Positions 16,423-23,951 of a DNA stretch of 31,089 nucleotides are shown here, in pieces. Positions within the stretch are counted from its first letter, which is position 1; each line of letters opens with the position of its first letter. The stretch comes from Clostridia bacterium (lineage in GTDB: Bacteria; Bacillota_A; Clostridia; TANB77; CAG-508), in the NCBI GenBank assembly GCA_017475185.1, contig JAFVGB010000017.1, positions 1-31,089 on the forward strand, in the 5' to 3' direction. The translations under genes were made by a program, and so were the position numbers. The notes below the pieces were generated by a model, which was given only the letters and a program-made list of their open reading frames with translations, had not been told where the DNA came from and did no database searches.

Positions 16423-17667
16423 TTAATTAATTCCAAAGAAATCTTTATATAATTTTCTTGCTGTTTCAGGGCAATCATTTCCTTCTGCATTTTTTACAGG
16501 AGCAAATTCTTCCTCCCTTTTTACTCTAAGTATTGCCATATCATCCAACATATCAAAAGCATCAAAAATAAATGATTCAAATTTAAAAGCATTTGGTTTT
16601 TCTGGCACAATTAATTCTCCGTTTTCATTTATATATTTTGCTTTTTTATGTGCGCTGTGATATGGAAGTTTCTTTTGACTTACTTCATCAATTGCTTTTA
16701 CATTAAATAAATTACAATTGATATGTGATTCTCCAAAAACTAATTCTCCATTTTCATTTGTTGCTTCTGATAATTCTGTTGTTATTTCAGTATATTCAAC
16801 AACACCTGGTTTACCATTTCTTTTACAGAATACACCAACCTTTTCTTTTGGTCCTGCTTTTACAACACTTTTTCCAGCTGCTAAAACATTTTTATCTAAA
16901 GCTACCCCTAACAAAGTAGGATCCACCATTTTAACTAAAACATTGTCAACTGGTCCTATAAATGCCCATTCTATTCCATGTGCTTTCATATCAGAAATAA
17001 CACCGTTTTTTCTCATAGATTCAAAAATTCCTCCATGACCATCAGCAGCTTCTTTTATTACCCCTGATTCATCTATTAATAATTTTCCTTCTTCACTACA
17101 CATTGGTAATTCACCTTGTTTAAAGAATTTAATTGCATTTGAATCATATCCAAAATAATTATTGTCTTTAAAAAAGTTTTCTGTTTGTTCATTATTTTCT
17201 CTACTTGTCATTATATACCATGGAATTGTTACTCCATATTTTTCTTTACTTGCTTTTAGCGAATCTGCTAATATTTCAAATATTGATTTATCATTTTCTA
17301 ATCCTAGCATAAATGTTCCTTTTGGTCCATTATGTCCTAGTCTTGTTCCTTGACCACCTGCCATTGTTACAACAGAATATTTTCCTTGCTTAATTGCATT
17401 TTCTCCTAGTTCATTATATCTTTTTAATTCTTCCTCTGATAATGCAGATTTATCAACATATCCTATTGGTTCTATTTTATCATTTGCGAAACTAATTTCT
17501 TTTTTAGTTGACTCATATAAATTTTTTATTTGTTCAAAATCAATTGATAATATCTGATTTAATAATCTCTCTTTCTTTTCTTGTGATAGATTTTCAAAGT
17601 TTTTTAAAATATGCTCTTGATCATATTTTTTTAAGATATTTAAAGCTTCTTCATATTTTCCTTCCAT
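16423..17667 (-). CDS. UDPGP-family UDP-sugar pyrophosphorylase (UDP-N-acetylhexosamine type)
   Basis: 414 residues of the UDPGP family, which couples UTP with a sugar 1-phosphate to give UDP-sugar and pyrophosphate. The nucleotide-binding loop is MAGGQGTRLGHNGPKG (102-117), followed by a cytosolic Rossmann-like core. Later motifs GIEWAFIGPVDNVLVKMVDPTLLG and FKFESFIFDAFD match eukaryotic-type UDP-N-acetylglucosamine/galactosamine pyrophosphorylases rather than the bacterial GlmU or GalU families. Which sugar is used cannot be decided here. AGAAAGGAG lies about 8 nt before the ATG. It is monocistronic and may work downstream of the phosphohexomutase at 11412-13142 in making cell-wall sugars. 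Confidence 0.87.
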   Translation of the reverse strand: MEGKYEEALNILKKYDQEHILKNFENLSQEKKERLLNQILSIDFEQIKNLYESTKKEISFANDKIEPIGYVDKSALSEEELKRYNELGENAIKQGKYSVVTMAGGQGTRLGHNGPKGTFMLGLENDKSIFEILADSLKASKEKYGVTIPWYIMTSRENNEQTENFFKDNNYFGYDSNAIKFFKQGELPMCSEEGKLLIDESGVIKEAADGHGGIFESMRKNGVISDMKAHGIEWAFIGPVDNVLVKMVDPTLLGVALDKNVLAAGKSVVKAGPKEKVGVFCKRNGKPGVVEYTEITTELSEATNENGELVFGESHINCNLFNVKAIDEVSQKKLPYHSAHKKAKYINENGELIVPEKPNAFKFESFIFDAFDMLDDMAILRVKREEEFAPVKNAEGNDCPETARKLYKDFFGIN

Positions 17668-17715
17668 AATATTAGCTCCTTTCTAAAAATAAAAAATATT
17701 CTTTTAGATTTACTA

Positions 17716-17744
17716 ATATTATAATACTTTTGTAATTTAGTCAA
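17716..17744 (-). promoter_or_regulatory. Promoter of the UDP-sugar pyrophosphorylase gene
   Basis: On the minus strand TTGACT (17739-17744) is followed by TAATAT (17716-17721) at 17 bp, or the overlapping TATAAT (17718-17723) at 15 bp. Confidence 0.55.
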
Positions 17745-17849
17745 TAGTTTTTTTTCTTACACAATTTGTTGCCTGATTATTCTTTTAGTATATCAATATT
17801 TTTTTCAACAATTTTCTACAAAATTTTCATACTTTCTATTACATTTAAA

Positions 17850-18338
17850 TTACAAATTTGAAATTTTAGTTTCACCACACGTGTTTAATATTCCATCATA
17901 TTTTTTTACAATTGATTTCATATTAATTCCTACTTCTTCTACATTATAGCAATCAATAATTTTAAGATTAACATCATAATTTTTTTCCTTTATATAATCT
18001 TTGATATAATTATTATTGTCTGTAACATATTTTTCATTTCCACCTATTATGATAGTAACTTTTTTATTGTTTGTAATACTATCATCTAATACTTTTTTTA
18101 TTTTTTCATTTGTGTTATTAAGCCAGTTTATTTTTAATATTTCATTTTTATTTTTTACATTCATTTTTTCTAATATTGCTTCTATATTTTCTTTTTTTAT
18201 TTTTTCAAAAATAGTGGTTATTTCAACATCCTCATTTATCTGTTTACTTATGTAAGGTAGTAACATTACAGATAAATGTAAATCACTTACATAAAAATTA
18301 CAAAGTTTTTTTATGTTTTGCTGTCCCACATATTTCAT
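17850..18338 (-). CDS. Unrecognised 162-residue protein divergent from spoIIR
   Basis: I do not recognise a family. The protein has no signal peptide or membrane helix. Its middle (about residues 83-112) reads like one strand-turn-helix of an alpha/beta fold: KKVTIIIGGNEKYV, then a strand DVNLKIIDCYNVEEVG and a closing IVKKYDGILNTCG. The N-terminal part is helical and charged. The gene is credible because TAGGAGG lies about 10 nt before the ATG, a near-consensus sigma-A promoter lies at 18375-18403, and Spo0A-box-like sites lie upstream. Shared control with the divergent spoIIR would suggest a role around entry to sporulation, which is inference only. No terminator hairpin is evident after the stop. 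Confidence 0.7.
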   Translation of the reverse strand: MKYVGQQNIKKLCNFYVSDLHLSVMLLPYISKQINEDVEITTIFEKIKKENIEAILEKMNVKNKNEILKINWLNNTNEKIKKVLDDSITNNKKVTIIIGGNEKYVTDNNNYIKDYIKEKNYDVNLKIIDCYNVEEVGINMKSIVKKYDGILNTCGETKISNL

Positions 18339-18374
18339 TTTTCTTTTGCCTCCTAGTAAAAAACTATATGGAAA

Positions 18375-18403
18375 ATTTTACCAATTATTTTGAAATATGT
18401 CAA
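18375..18403 (-). promoter_or_regulatory. Sigma-A promoter of the unknown 162-residue gene
   Basis: On the minus strand a consensus TTGACA (18398-18403) and TAAAAT (18375-18380) are exactly 17 bp apart, with TGG before the -10, 37 bp before the start codon. Confidence 0.7.
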
Positions 18404-18422
18404 TAATATTACAAATAAATCG

Positions 18423-18452
18423 TTCGTCCAAATTCGACATCGATTTTCGACA
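18423..18452 (-). promoter_or_regulatory. Cluster of Spo0A-box-like sites (two exact)
   Basis: The Spo0A box is TGTCGAA. Exact copies are read on the minus strand at 18433-18439 and 18446-18452, and a degenerate one (GGACGAA) at 18423-18429, spaced 10 and 13 bp. The cluster begins 20 bp upstream of the -35 box of the minus-strand promoter, as in Spo0A-activated sigma-A promoters, and about 110 bp upstream of spoIIR on the plus strand. No sigma-F promoter for spoIIR could be made out. Confidence 0.55.
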
Positions 18453-18560
18453 ATTTATTATTTTTTTCCTTTTATGTATATTTTTTAATTTTTAGTTAAT
18501 AATTTTATTAATACTTAAATTTAGTAAATAAATATTAAATTTCACAAAGGAGGATTAACA

Positions 18561-19184
18561 ATGAAATTTTTTAAAAAAATATTTATAATTTTACTGTTAT
18601 TATTATCTTATATATTGTTTTCAGCTTTTTCATATGTTTCAACCGTTTCTAATAATCTGTCTAATAGTGTTTTTAGATTACATGTTATTGCAAACAGTGA
18701 TTCCATTGAAGATCAAAATTTAAAATACATTGTTCGTGATGAACTTATTAAATACATGAATTCTTTAACAAAAGACATATCTTCTAGAGAAGTTGCAATT
18801 AATATTGCAGAACAACATAAAGAGGATTTTTATAAAATAGCTAAACAAACCATTGAAAATGAAGGATATAACTATGATGTGAAAATCGAAATTGGTAATT
18901 CATATTTTCCAACAAAAAAATATGGAGATATTTCACTTCCTGCTGGATATTATGATGCTATGAAAGTAGAAATTGGCTCTGCATCTGGTCAAAATTGGTG
19001 GTGTGTAATGTTTCCTCCTCTTTGTTTTGTAGATATGTCTACAGGCATAATTCCTGACGAATCCAAAGAAAGTATAAAAAACAATCTGCCTGATGAAGAA
19101 TACGCGCTTATAAGTGAATCAAATAATCATTCTCTTAATCTAAAATTTAAGATTATAGAATTATTTAATAGTCAGTCTAAATAG
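18561..19184 (+). CDS. spoIIR: Stage II sporulation protein R
   Basis: 207 residues. SpoIIR is made in the forespore and secreted across the inter-membrane space, where it triggers SpoIIGA to process pro-sigma-E in the mother cell. Family signatures are clear: an N-terminal export helix (about 5-22), SVFRLHVIANSDS at about 36-48, DQNLKYIVRDELI just after it, PAGYYDAMKVEIG and GQNWWCVMFPPLCF at about 149-162. AAAGGAGG lies 7-8 nt before the ATG. It is followed by its own terminator, whose stem includes the stop codon. It stands ahead of murA and divergent from an unknown gene across a region with Spo0A-type sites. Confidence 0.95.
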   Translation: MKFFKKIFIILLLLLSYILFSAFSYVSTVSNNLSNSVFRLHVIANSDSIEDQNLKYIVRDELIKYMNSLTKDISSREVAINIAEQHKEDFYKIAKQTIENEGYNYDVKIEIGNSYFPTKKYGDISLPAGYYDAMKVEIGSASGQNWWCVMFPPLCFVDMSTGIIPDESKESIKNNLPDEEYALISESNNHSLNLKFKIIELFNSQSK

Positions 19185-19197
19185 ACTGTCTTTTTTT
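19170..19197 (+). terminator. Terminator of spoIIR, overlapping its stop codon
   Basis: CAGTCT (19173-19178) pairs with AGACTG (19183-19188) across AAAT, extended by two pairs past a mismatch, and runs into seven T (19191-19197). The last sense codons and the TAG lie in the hairpin. Confidence 0.75.
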
Positions 19198-19246
19198 ATT
19201 ATTATATTATATATTTATTATTTTTTATAATTATATTAATTAATAG

Positions 19247-19275
19247 TTGTCAAATTTTTTATTTTATGTTATAAA
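19247..19275 (+). promoter_or_regulatory. Promoter of the murA-yycJ-rlmH operon
   Basis: TTGTCA (19247-19252) and TATAAA (19270-19275) are 17 bp apart. Transcription would start near 19282, which rules out the upstream in-frame ATG at 19247 as the murA start. Confidence 0.6.
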
Positions 19276-19315
19276 ATATAGTGATTATTTATACTTTTTG
19301 ATTGGAGGAATTTTT

Positions 19316-20575
19316 TTGGAAAAGTTAGTTATAAATGGTGGTACTTCATTAAAAGGGGAAGTTACTATCAGTGGTGCTAAAAATGCAGCAGTTGCAATTT
19401 TACCAGCTGCTTTACTTATAAACGGTAAGTGCACAATAGAAAACTTACCTAATATCAGTGATGTAAAAATATCATGTGAAATATTATCAGAATTAGGTGC
19501 AAAAATTGAATGGATAGATAAAAATACAATTACAATTGATTCATCAAATTTATGTGGGCATAAAGCTCCAATTGATATGACAAGTAAATTTAGAGCCTCT
19601 TATTATTTAATTGGTTCTCTTTTAAGTAGATGTAAAAATGTTGAAGTTGGTTTACCAGGTGGATGTAATCTTGGTGCAAGACCTATAGATCAACATATAA
19701 AAGGTTTTGAAGCACTAGGTGCAAAAGTAAATGTATCAAATGGAAAAGTAACTGCAACTGCTGACAAACTTGTAGGAACTTCAGTATATTTAGATATAGT
19801 TTCAGTTGGAGCTACAATAAATGTAATGCTAGCAAGTGTTCTTGCAGAAGGTACTACTATTATTGATAATGCCGCAAAAGAACCTCACATTGTTGACGTT
19901 GCAAACTTTTTAAATACAATGGGAGCAGACATTCGTGGTGCTGGAACTGACGTTATAAAAATAAATGGTGTTCCAGAATTAAAAGGTGGAACAACATATT
20001 CTATAGTTCCAGATCAAATAGAAGCAGGTACTTTTATGCTTGCTGCTGTTGCATCAAGAGGTGATATTCTAATAAAAAATTGTATAACAAAACACTTAGA
20101 ATGTCTTACAGCTAAAATACTAGAAATAGGTGGACATGTTGAGGAAGATGGTGACCAAATAAGAGTATGGTGTAATGAACGTCCTAAAAAAGCAAATATT
20201 AAAACTTTACCATATCCAGGATTTCCAACTGACCTTCAACCTCAAATGGGTGTTACACTGTCAATTGCCGATGGTACAAGTATTATAAACGAAAGTATTT
20301 GGGAATCTAGATTCCAATATACAAATGAATTAAATAAAATGGGTGCAAAGATTTCTCCTCAAGGCAAAACAGCTATATTTGAAGGAGTTGAAAAACTATC
20401 AGGTGCTCCTGTTTATGCTAGCGATTTAAGAGCAGGTGCTGCTTTAATTATTGCTGGAATTATAGCTGAAGGTAAAACAGAATTATATAATTTATCACAT
20501 ATCGATAGAGGATATGAAAATATAGAAGAAAAATTCCGTAATCTAGGCGCAGATATTACAAGAGTTGTAGAATAA
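19316..20575 (+). CDS. murA: UDP-N-acetylglucosamine 1-carboxyvinyltransferase, MurZ-like
   Basis: 419 residues from a TTG start at 19316, preceded by GGAGG (19304-19308). An in-frame ATG at 19247 lies inside the promoter and would add 23 unrelated residues. MurA makes the first committed step of peptidoglycan synthesis, transferring enolpyruvate from PEP to UDP-GlcNAc in the cytosol. Visible active-site residues: Lys22 in GAKNAA, Cys117 in GGCNLGARPIDQHIKGFEALGA (the Cys115 equivalent, target of fosfomycin), and Arg122. The DQHIKGFEALGA form is typical of the second Firmicute paralogue (MurZ/MurAB). RAGAALIIAGIIAEG lies near the C-terminus. It heads a plus-strand cluster with yycJ (54 nt downstream) and rlmH. 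Confidence 0.95.
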   Translation: MEKLVINGGTSLKGEVTISGAKNAAVAILPAALLINGKCTIENLPNISDVKISCEILSELGAKIEWIDKNTITIDSSNLCGHKAPIDMTSKFRASYYLIGSLLSRCKNVEVGLPGGCNLGARPIDQHIKGFEALGAKVNVSNGKVTATADKLVGTSVYLDIVSVGATINVMLASVLAEGTTIIDNAAKEPHIVDVANFLNTMGADIRGAGTDVIKINGVPELKGGTTYSIVPDQIEAGTFMLAAVASRGDILIKNCITKHLECLTAKILEIGGHVEEDGDQIRVWCNERPKKANIKTLPYPGFPTDLQPQMGVTLSIADGTSIINESIWESRFQYTNELNKMGAKISPQGKTAIFEGVEKLSGAPVYASDLRAGAALIIAGIIAEGKTELYNLSHIDRGYENIEEKFRNLGADITRVVE

Positions 20576-20629
20576 TTTAGAAATAATAATTTCCATTTTT
20601 CTAGAATTCAAAAGAAGAGGATGAAGAAA

Positions 20630-21421
20630 ATGTTAAAATTTTGTAGCTTGTTTAGTGGTAGTTCTGGTAATAGTTTATTTGTAGAAAGCAATAAAACAAA
20701 GCTTTTAGTTGATTGCGGAGAAAGTGCTAAAAAAATTGTAAATTCTCTTTCTGATATAGATGTTAATATTGAAGATATTAATGGAATATTAGTTACTCAC
20801 GAACATATTGATCATGTCAAATCTCTAGGTACATTATCAAGAAAATATAATTTACCTGTTTATACAAATAAAGAAACTTTAAATGCTATGCCTGATCAAA
20901 TGAATAAAATTAAACCAGATAATATTCGTTTATTTGATTTAGATAAAGAATTCATCGTTGGTGACTTAAAAATACATCCTTTTGCGATTCCTCATGATGC
21001 TGCAAATCCATGTGCTTTTAATATCTTCAAAAATGACACCAAAATTAGTATTGCAACCGATATTGGTCATATCACACCAGAAATAATAAAAAATTTAGAG
21101 AAAAGTGCTTTTTTGTTATTAGAAGCAAATTATGATCCTAATATTTTAAAGTGTTCTCCATATCCATATCATTTAAAAGAACGAATTGCTGGTCCTCTTG
21201 GACATTTATCAAACAATATGGCTGGAGAAACAGTTTCACATCTTATTGATACAGGATTAAAAACAGTTATGTTAGGTCACTTAAGTAGAGAAAACAATTT
21301 TCCCGAACTAGCATATAAAACTGTTATGGAAGAAATTATTTATAATAATTATCCTGAAAAATCTATTAATTTAAGTGTTGCTACTAGATTTGAACATACA
21401 CCTATTATAAATATAAAATAA
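20630..21421 (+). CDS. yycJ: Metallo-beta-lactamase-fold hydrolase, YycJ/WalJ family
   Basis: 263 residues from the ATG at 20630, chosen because AGAAGAGG (20613-20620) ends 9 nt upstream; the ATG at 20621 directly abuts that site. Metal-binding HEHIDH (57-62) follows a first strand with SLFSGSSGNSLFVES and LLVDCG. Further metallo-beta-lactamase His/Asp positions are in SIATDIGH and in LGHLSREN near the end. In Bacillus the gene belongs to the walRK region and is linked to cell-wall and DNA-replication coordination; a 5'-3' nuclease-type activity has been proposed for the family. It lies between murA and rlmH, and rlmH starts 22 nt after its stop, so the three are probably cotranscribed. Confidence 0.9.
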   Translation: MLKFCSLFSGSSGNSLFVESNKTKLLVDCGESAKKIVNSLSDIDVNIEDINGILVTHEHIDHVKSLGTLSRKYNLPVYTNKETLNAMPDQMNKIKPDNIRLFDLDKEFIVGDLKIHPFAIPHDAANPCAFNIFKNDTKISIATDIGHITPEIIKNLEKSAFLLLEANYDPNILKCSPYPYHLKERIAGPLGHLSNNMAGETVSHLIDTGLKTVMLGHLSRENNFPELAYKTVMEEIIYNNYPEKSINLSVATRFEHTPIINIK

Positions 21422-21443
21422 ATTTATGTTGGAGTGATTTTAC

Positions 21444-21926
21444 ATGTTACATATAAACGTTATATGCGTAGGGAAAATCAAGGAATCTTATTTAAAAGAT
21501 GCTATTGAAGAATATAGTAAACGACTAGGAAAATATTGTTGTCTTAATATTATAGAAATTCAAGATGAAAAAATACCTAATAATGCTAGTGACAAAGAAA
21601 TCCAAAACATTAAAAACAAAGAAGGAGAAATTATACTTAATAATATAAAAAAGGATTCTTATGTTATATGTTTGGACTTAAAGGGTAAACAATTATCATC
21701 AGAAGAGTTTTCTGAAAAAATAAATAACATTTCTTTAAATTATTCAAGCTCTATATCTTTTATAATTGGTGGTTCATTGGGAATATCTCAGAATGTTTTA
21801 AATATATCTAATGAGCTTATATCATTTTCAAAAATGACATTTCCGCATCAATTATTTAGAGTATTTTTATTAGAACAAATATATAGAGCATTTAAAATAT
21901 CAAATAATGAAATTTATCATAAATAA
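21444..21926 (+). CDS. rlmH: 23S rRNA (pseudouridine-1915-N3)-methyltransferase
   Basis: 160 residues, the usual size for RlmH, a SPOUT-class enzyme that methylates pseudouridine 1915 in helix 69 of 23S rRNA using S-adenosylmethionine. The knot region shows FIIGGSLGIS at about 116-125 and the conserved C-terminus FPHQLFRVFLLEQIYRAF, with the YHK end typical of the family. The N-terminal INVICVGKIKESYLKDAIEEY also matches. TTGGAGTGA lies about 8 nt before the ATG. It is the last gene of the murA cluster, and a terminator overlaps its stop codon. Confidence 0.96.
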   Translation: MLHINVICVGKIKESYLKDAIEEYSKRLGKYCCLNIIEIQDEKIPNNASDKEIQNIKNKEGEIILNNIKKDSYVICLDLKGKQLSSEEFSEKINNISLNYSSSISFIIGGSLGISQNVLNISNELISFSKMTFPHQLFRVFLLEQIYRAFKISNNEIYHK

Positions 21927-21943
21927 TTTTATGATATTTTTTA
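21915..21943 (+). terminator. Terminator of rlmH
   Basis: A perfect 9-bp stem (TATCATAAA at 21915-21923 with 21928-21936) and 4-nt loop lead into six T. The stop codon sits in the loop. Confidence 0.75.
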
Positions 21944-21945
21944 TT

Positions 21946-22168
21946 TTGTATGCAGAAAAAATAATAACTTATATTCTCTTATATTGGGGGACAATGTTAA
22001 AGAACATGAAATGTAAAGATAAACCAAGTTTTTTATTTTAAGACAAAACAAATATATTTGGGGCTATTCTTTTATTTTATTTAATTTTTTGTCATTATTT
22101 TTTCTGCAAAATTAAAAACATATTTTGTGATTTTTTTCTAAGTTTTTTGATTTAATTTTCTAAGAATT
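21946..22168. other. AT-rich intergenic stretch between rlmH and a small membrane peptide gene
   Basis: No gene could be supported. A 15-codon open frame after TTGGGGG at 21994-22041 has no other support. No strong hairpin or riboswitch-like fold was seen. Confidence 0.5.
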
Positions 22169-22273
22169 CTAACTATTTATTTTTTTATTTAATTTTGATG
22201 TAAGAAATTTCTCAAGAAAAAACTTAACTAGAAAAAAAATAATTGTGAAATAAATAATTTTGAAAATCATCAT
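22169..22273 (-). CDS. 34-residue single-helix membrane peptide (unannotated-type small gene)
   Basis: The frame runs from tandem ATG codons (22273 and 22270) to TAG at 22169-22171. AAGGAGG (22278-22284) is ideally placed and a consensus promoter lies at 22317-22345, so this is probably a real gene. The peptide begins MMIFKIIYFTIIFFLVKFF, a hydrophobic helix of about 18 residues, and ends with a Lys/Asn-rich tail (EKFLTSKLNKKINS). Helix plus basic tail resembles both type I toxins and small sporulation membrane peptides; I cannot assign either, and no antisense RNA gene was recognised opposite it. It follows spmB in the same direction but has its own promoter, with Spo0A-box-like sites overlapping the end of spmB. 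Confidence 0.65.
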   Translation of the reverse strand: MMIFKIIYFTIIFFLVKFFLEKFLTSKLNKKINS

Positions 22274-22316
22274 TTAACCTCCTTAGTATGATTATGATAA
22301 CTTTCTTTGTATTTAA

Positions 22317-22345
22317 ATAATACAATCATTTTTTTCTAATGTCAA
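22317..22345 (-). promoter_or_regulatory. Promoter of the 34-residue peptide gene
   Basis: On the minus strand TTGACA (22340-22345) and TATTAT (22317-22322) are exactly 17 bp apart, placing the transcript start about 35 nt before the ATG. Confidence 0.7.
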
Positions 22346-22354
22346 GAATTTTCG

Positions 22355-22371
22355 TTCGTCAAATTACGACA
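22355..22371 (-). promoter_or_regulatory. Pair of Spo0A-box-like sites overlapping the end of spmB
   Basis: Minus-strand TGTCGTA (22365-22371) and TGACGAA (22355-22361), each one base from TGTCGAA, are 10 bp apart and end 10 bp upstream of the -35 box. The 20-nt surroundings match the site at 18421-18440 apart from two single-base indels. Part of the match is spmB coding sequence. Confidence 0.4.
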
Positions 22372-22891
22372 TAAAACTACATATGGCTACGGATGCAAGC
22401 ATACCTACTATATCTCCAACCAGAGCTGCAATTATAATACCACGTGTTTTTTTTACTTTAACACAACTAGAATATACTGCAATTGTATATAAGGTTGTTT
22501 CAGTTGAACCCATAATAACAGATGCTATTTGACCTATTTTAGAATCCACTCCATATGTATTCATAATATCTGTTGCTACTGCCATTGCTGCACTGCCTGA
22601 TACTGGTCTTAAAATTGCAAGTGGCATTATTTCTTTTGGAATATTAAATAACTCAATGAGTGGAGAACATATATTTATTACTGCTTGTAAAATTCCCGAT
22701 GATCTTAAAGCTCCAACTGCAACAAACAAACCAATAAGGGTTGGAAAAATATTATAAACAATACTTATTCCTTCCTTTGCTCCTTCAATAAAAATATCAA
22801 ATATTTTATTTTTTTCTACTAAACTATATGTAATTATAATTATAATAATTGCAGGCATTGCAACTATTGATAAATAATTTACTATTTTCAT
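22364..22891 (-). CDS. spmB: Spore maturation protein B
   Basis: 175 residues, all-membrane protein of the nucleoside-recognition (Gate) fold. SpmA and SpmB together are needed for spore core dehydration and heat resistance in Bacillus and Clostridium. Helices at about 7-22, 38-60, 88-108, 124-145 and 150-170. The FNIPKEIMPLAILRPVSGSAA and ASVIMGSTETTLYTIAVY motifs are typical of the SpmB half. It overlaps the spmA stop by one base (TAATG), so the pair is translationally coupled. No terminator is seen between its end and the next promoter. Confidence 0.95.
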   Translation of the reverse strand: MKIVNYLSIVAMPAIIIIIITYSLVEKNKIFDIFIEGAKEGISIVYNIFPTLIGLFVAVGALRSSGILQAVINICSPLIELFNIPKEIMPLAILRPVSGSAAMAVATDIMNTYGVDSKIGQIASVIMGSTETTLYTIAVYSSCVKVKKTRGIIIAALVGDIVGMLASVAICSFMS

Positions 22892-23481
22892 TACCTTTTT
22901 TCCTTTTTATTTTTTCTTATAAGAATTTTTGTCGTAATAACTGCAAATGAAATTGAACATAATGTTGCACCCCAACCAGGAACAACAATTGATGTTGGAT
23001 TAGTTGAACCCAGTGACGTTCTAATTGCTATTACAGTTGTCGGAATTAACTGTAATGATGCTGTATTTAATACTATCAACATCATCATTGAATTTGATAA
23101 AGTATCTTTTTTATTATTTATTTCTTGCATACTGTTCATTGCCTTAATCCCTAGCGGTGTAGCAGCATTTCCCAATCCAAATATATTAGCTATTATGTTC
23201 ATTGAAACTTCCTTTTTTATTTTTTCATTTTCAGAAATATCAGGAAATAATTTCTTTATAATTGGACCTAATACTTTTGATATAATATTTATCAATTTAC
23301 TTTTATATGCCACATGCATTATTCCATTCCATAAACTCATCGTTCCTAAAAAAACAATACATAGTTCAACAGCACTTTTAGTTGATTCAAAAATTCCTGT
23401 ATTTACTTTTTCTATGTTTCCAGAAATAAATGCATATATAAAAGATATTAATATAAATATTGGCCATATGGTATTTAACAC
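22891..23481 (-). CDS. spmA: Spore maturation protein A
   Basis: 196 residues from a GTG start at 23481, chosen because GGAAGTG lies 5 nt upstream and the residues after it match the family; the ATG further upstream is closed by a stop. A membrane protein of the Gate fold that acts with SpmB in the developing spore. Conserved segments: IFILISFIYAFISG at the N-terminus, ELCIVFLGTMSLWNGIMHVA (about 40-59), NIFGLGNAATPLGIKAMNSM (about 98-117), and TVIAIRTSLGSTNP near the end. It is divergent from the abrB-like gene; no sigma-E-type promoter could be recognised with confidence between them. Confidence 0.95.
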   Translation of the reverse strand: MLNTIWPIFILISFIYAFISGNIEKVNTGIFESTKSAVELCIVFLGTMSLWNGIMHVAYKSKLINIISKVLGPIIKKLFPDISENEKIKKEVSMNIIANIFGLGNAATPLGIKAMNSMQEINNKKDTLSNSMMMLIVLNTASLQLIPTTVIAIRTSLGSTNPTSIVVPGWGATLCSISFAVITTKILIRKNKKEKR

Positions 23482-23593
23482 TATATCACTTCCATGTCTT
23501 TTATATACTCACTAACTAATATTATTCGGTTATATATTGTTTAGAACTATCTATTTAATATAATTAAATAATGGAAATTTTTTACAATTAATC

Positions 23594-23622
23594 TTGTCTT
23601 TTATTCTTTTATATGCTAAAAT
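23594..23622 (+). promoter_or_regulatory. Promoter of the AbrB-type regulator gene
   Basis: TTGTCT (23594-23599) and TAAAAT (23617-23622) are 17 bp apart, with TGC before the -10, 32 bp before the start codon. Confidence 0.6.
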
Positions 23623-23654
23623 AATTTTAATATTTAGCTCGGAGGTAATATAAA

Positions 23655-23924
23655 ATGAAATCAACAGGTATTATAAGAAAATTAGATGAATTAGGTAGAG
23701 TAGTTATTCCTATTGAATTAAGAAACAAGTTTAATATTTCAGAAAAAGACCCAATGGAAATATATGTTGATGGTTCTAATATAATATTAAAAAAATATGA
23801 AAGTAATTGTATTTTTTGTGGAAAATCTGACAATTTAAAAGAATTTAAAGAAAAACAAATTTGCTCTAATTGCCTTAGCAAGCTTAATTCTCTTTCAGAA
23901 AAAAATAAAAAGTCAAAAAAATAA
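23655..23924 (+). CDS. abrB: AbrB-family transition-state regulator with C-terminal zinc-binding motif
   Basis: 89 residues. The N-terminal 50 match the swapped-hairpin DNA-binding domain of AbrB/SpoVT: STGIIRKLDELGRVVIPIELR then EIYVDGSNIILKKY. AbrB proteins repress post-exponential and biofilm genes until Spo0A acts. In place of the Bacillus-type oligomerisation domain, the C-terminus carries two CxxC pairs (Cys52/Cys55 in CIFCG and Cys70/Cys73 in CSNC), a compact zinc-ribbon pattern, then a Lys-rich tail. This form is common in Clostridia. GGAGG lies about 9 nt before the ATG. It may influence the fibre operon or the sporulation genes here, which is inference. Confidence 0.92.
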   Translation: MKSTGIIRKLDELGRVVIPIELRNKFNISEKDPMEIYVDGSNIILKKYESNCIFCGKSDNLKEFKEKQICSNCLSKLNSLSEKNKKSKK

Positions 23925-23951
23925 TGAAGTAAGTTTGCTTACTCCATTATT
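23920..23951. terminator. Bidirectional terminator between the abrB-type gene and rsmI
   Basis: Bases 23920-23933 pair with 23938-23951 (14 bp, one mismatch, TTTG loop), with T runs on the plus side and a run of A before it that serves the minus strand. Both convergent stop codons lie in the stem. Confidence 0.85.

Noticed and set aside
19247..19315. N-terminal extension of murA from the ATG at 19247
   Set aside because: That ATG lies inside the promoter -35 box; the TTG at 19316 has GGAGG and gives the family's normal length.
21994..22041. 15-codon plus-strand frame after TTGGGGG, downstream of rlmH
   Set aside because: No promoter was found, the product is short and featureless, and the ribosome-site spacing is poor.
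21946..22140. Possible riboswitch or antisense RNA between rlmH and the small peptide gene
   Set aside because: No conserved riboswitch core, convincing promoter or terminator could be recognised in this AT-rich stretch.
23627..23881. Minus-strand 84-codon frame opposite the abrB-type gene
   Set aside because: It lies over a clearly conserved AbrB coding sequence and has no start signals of its own.
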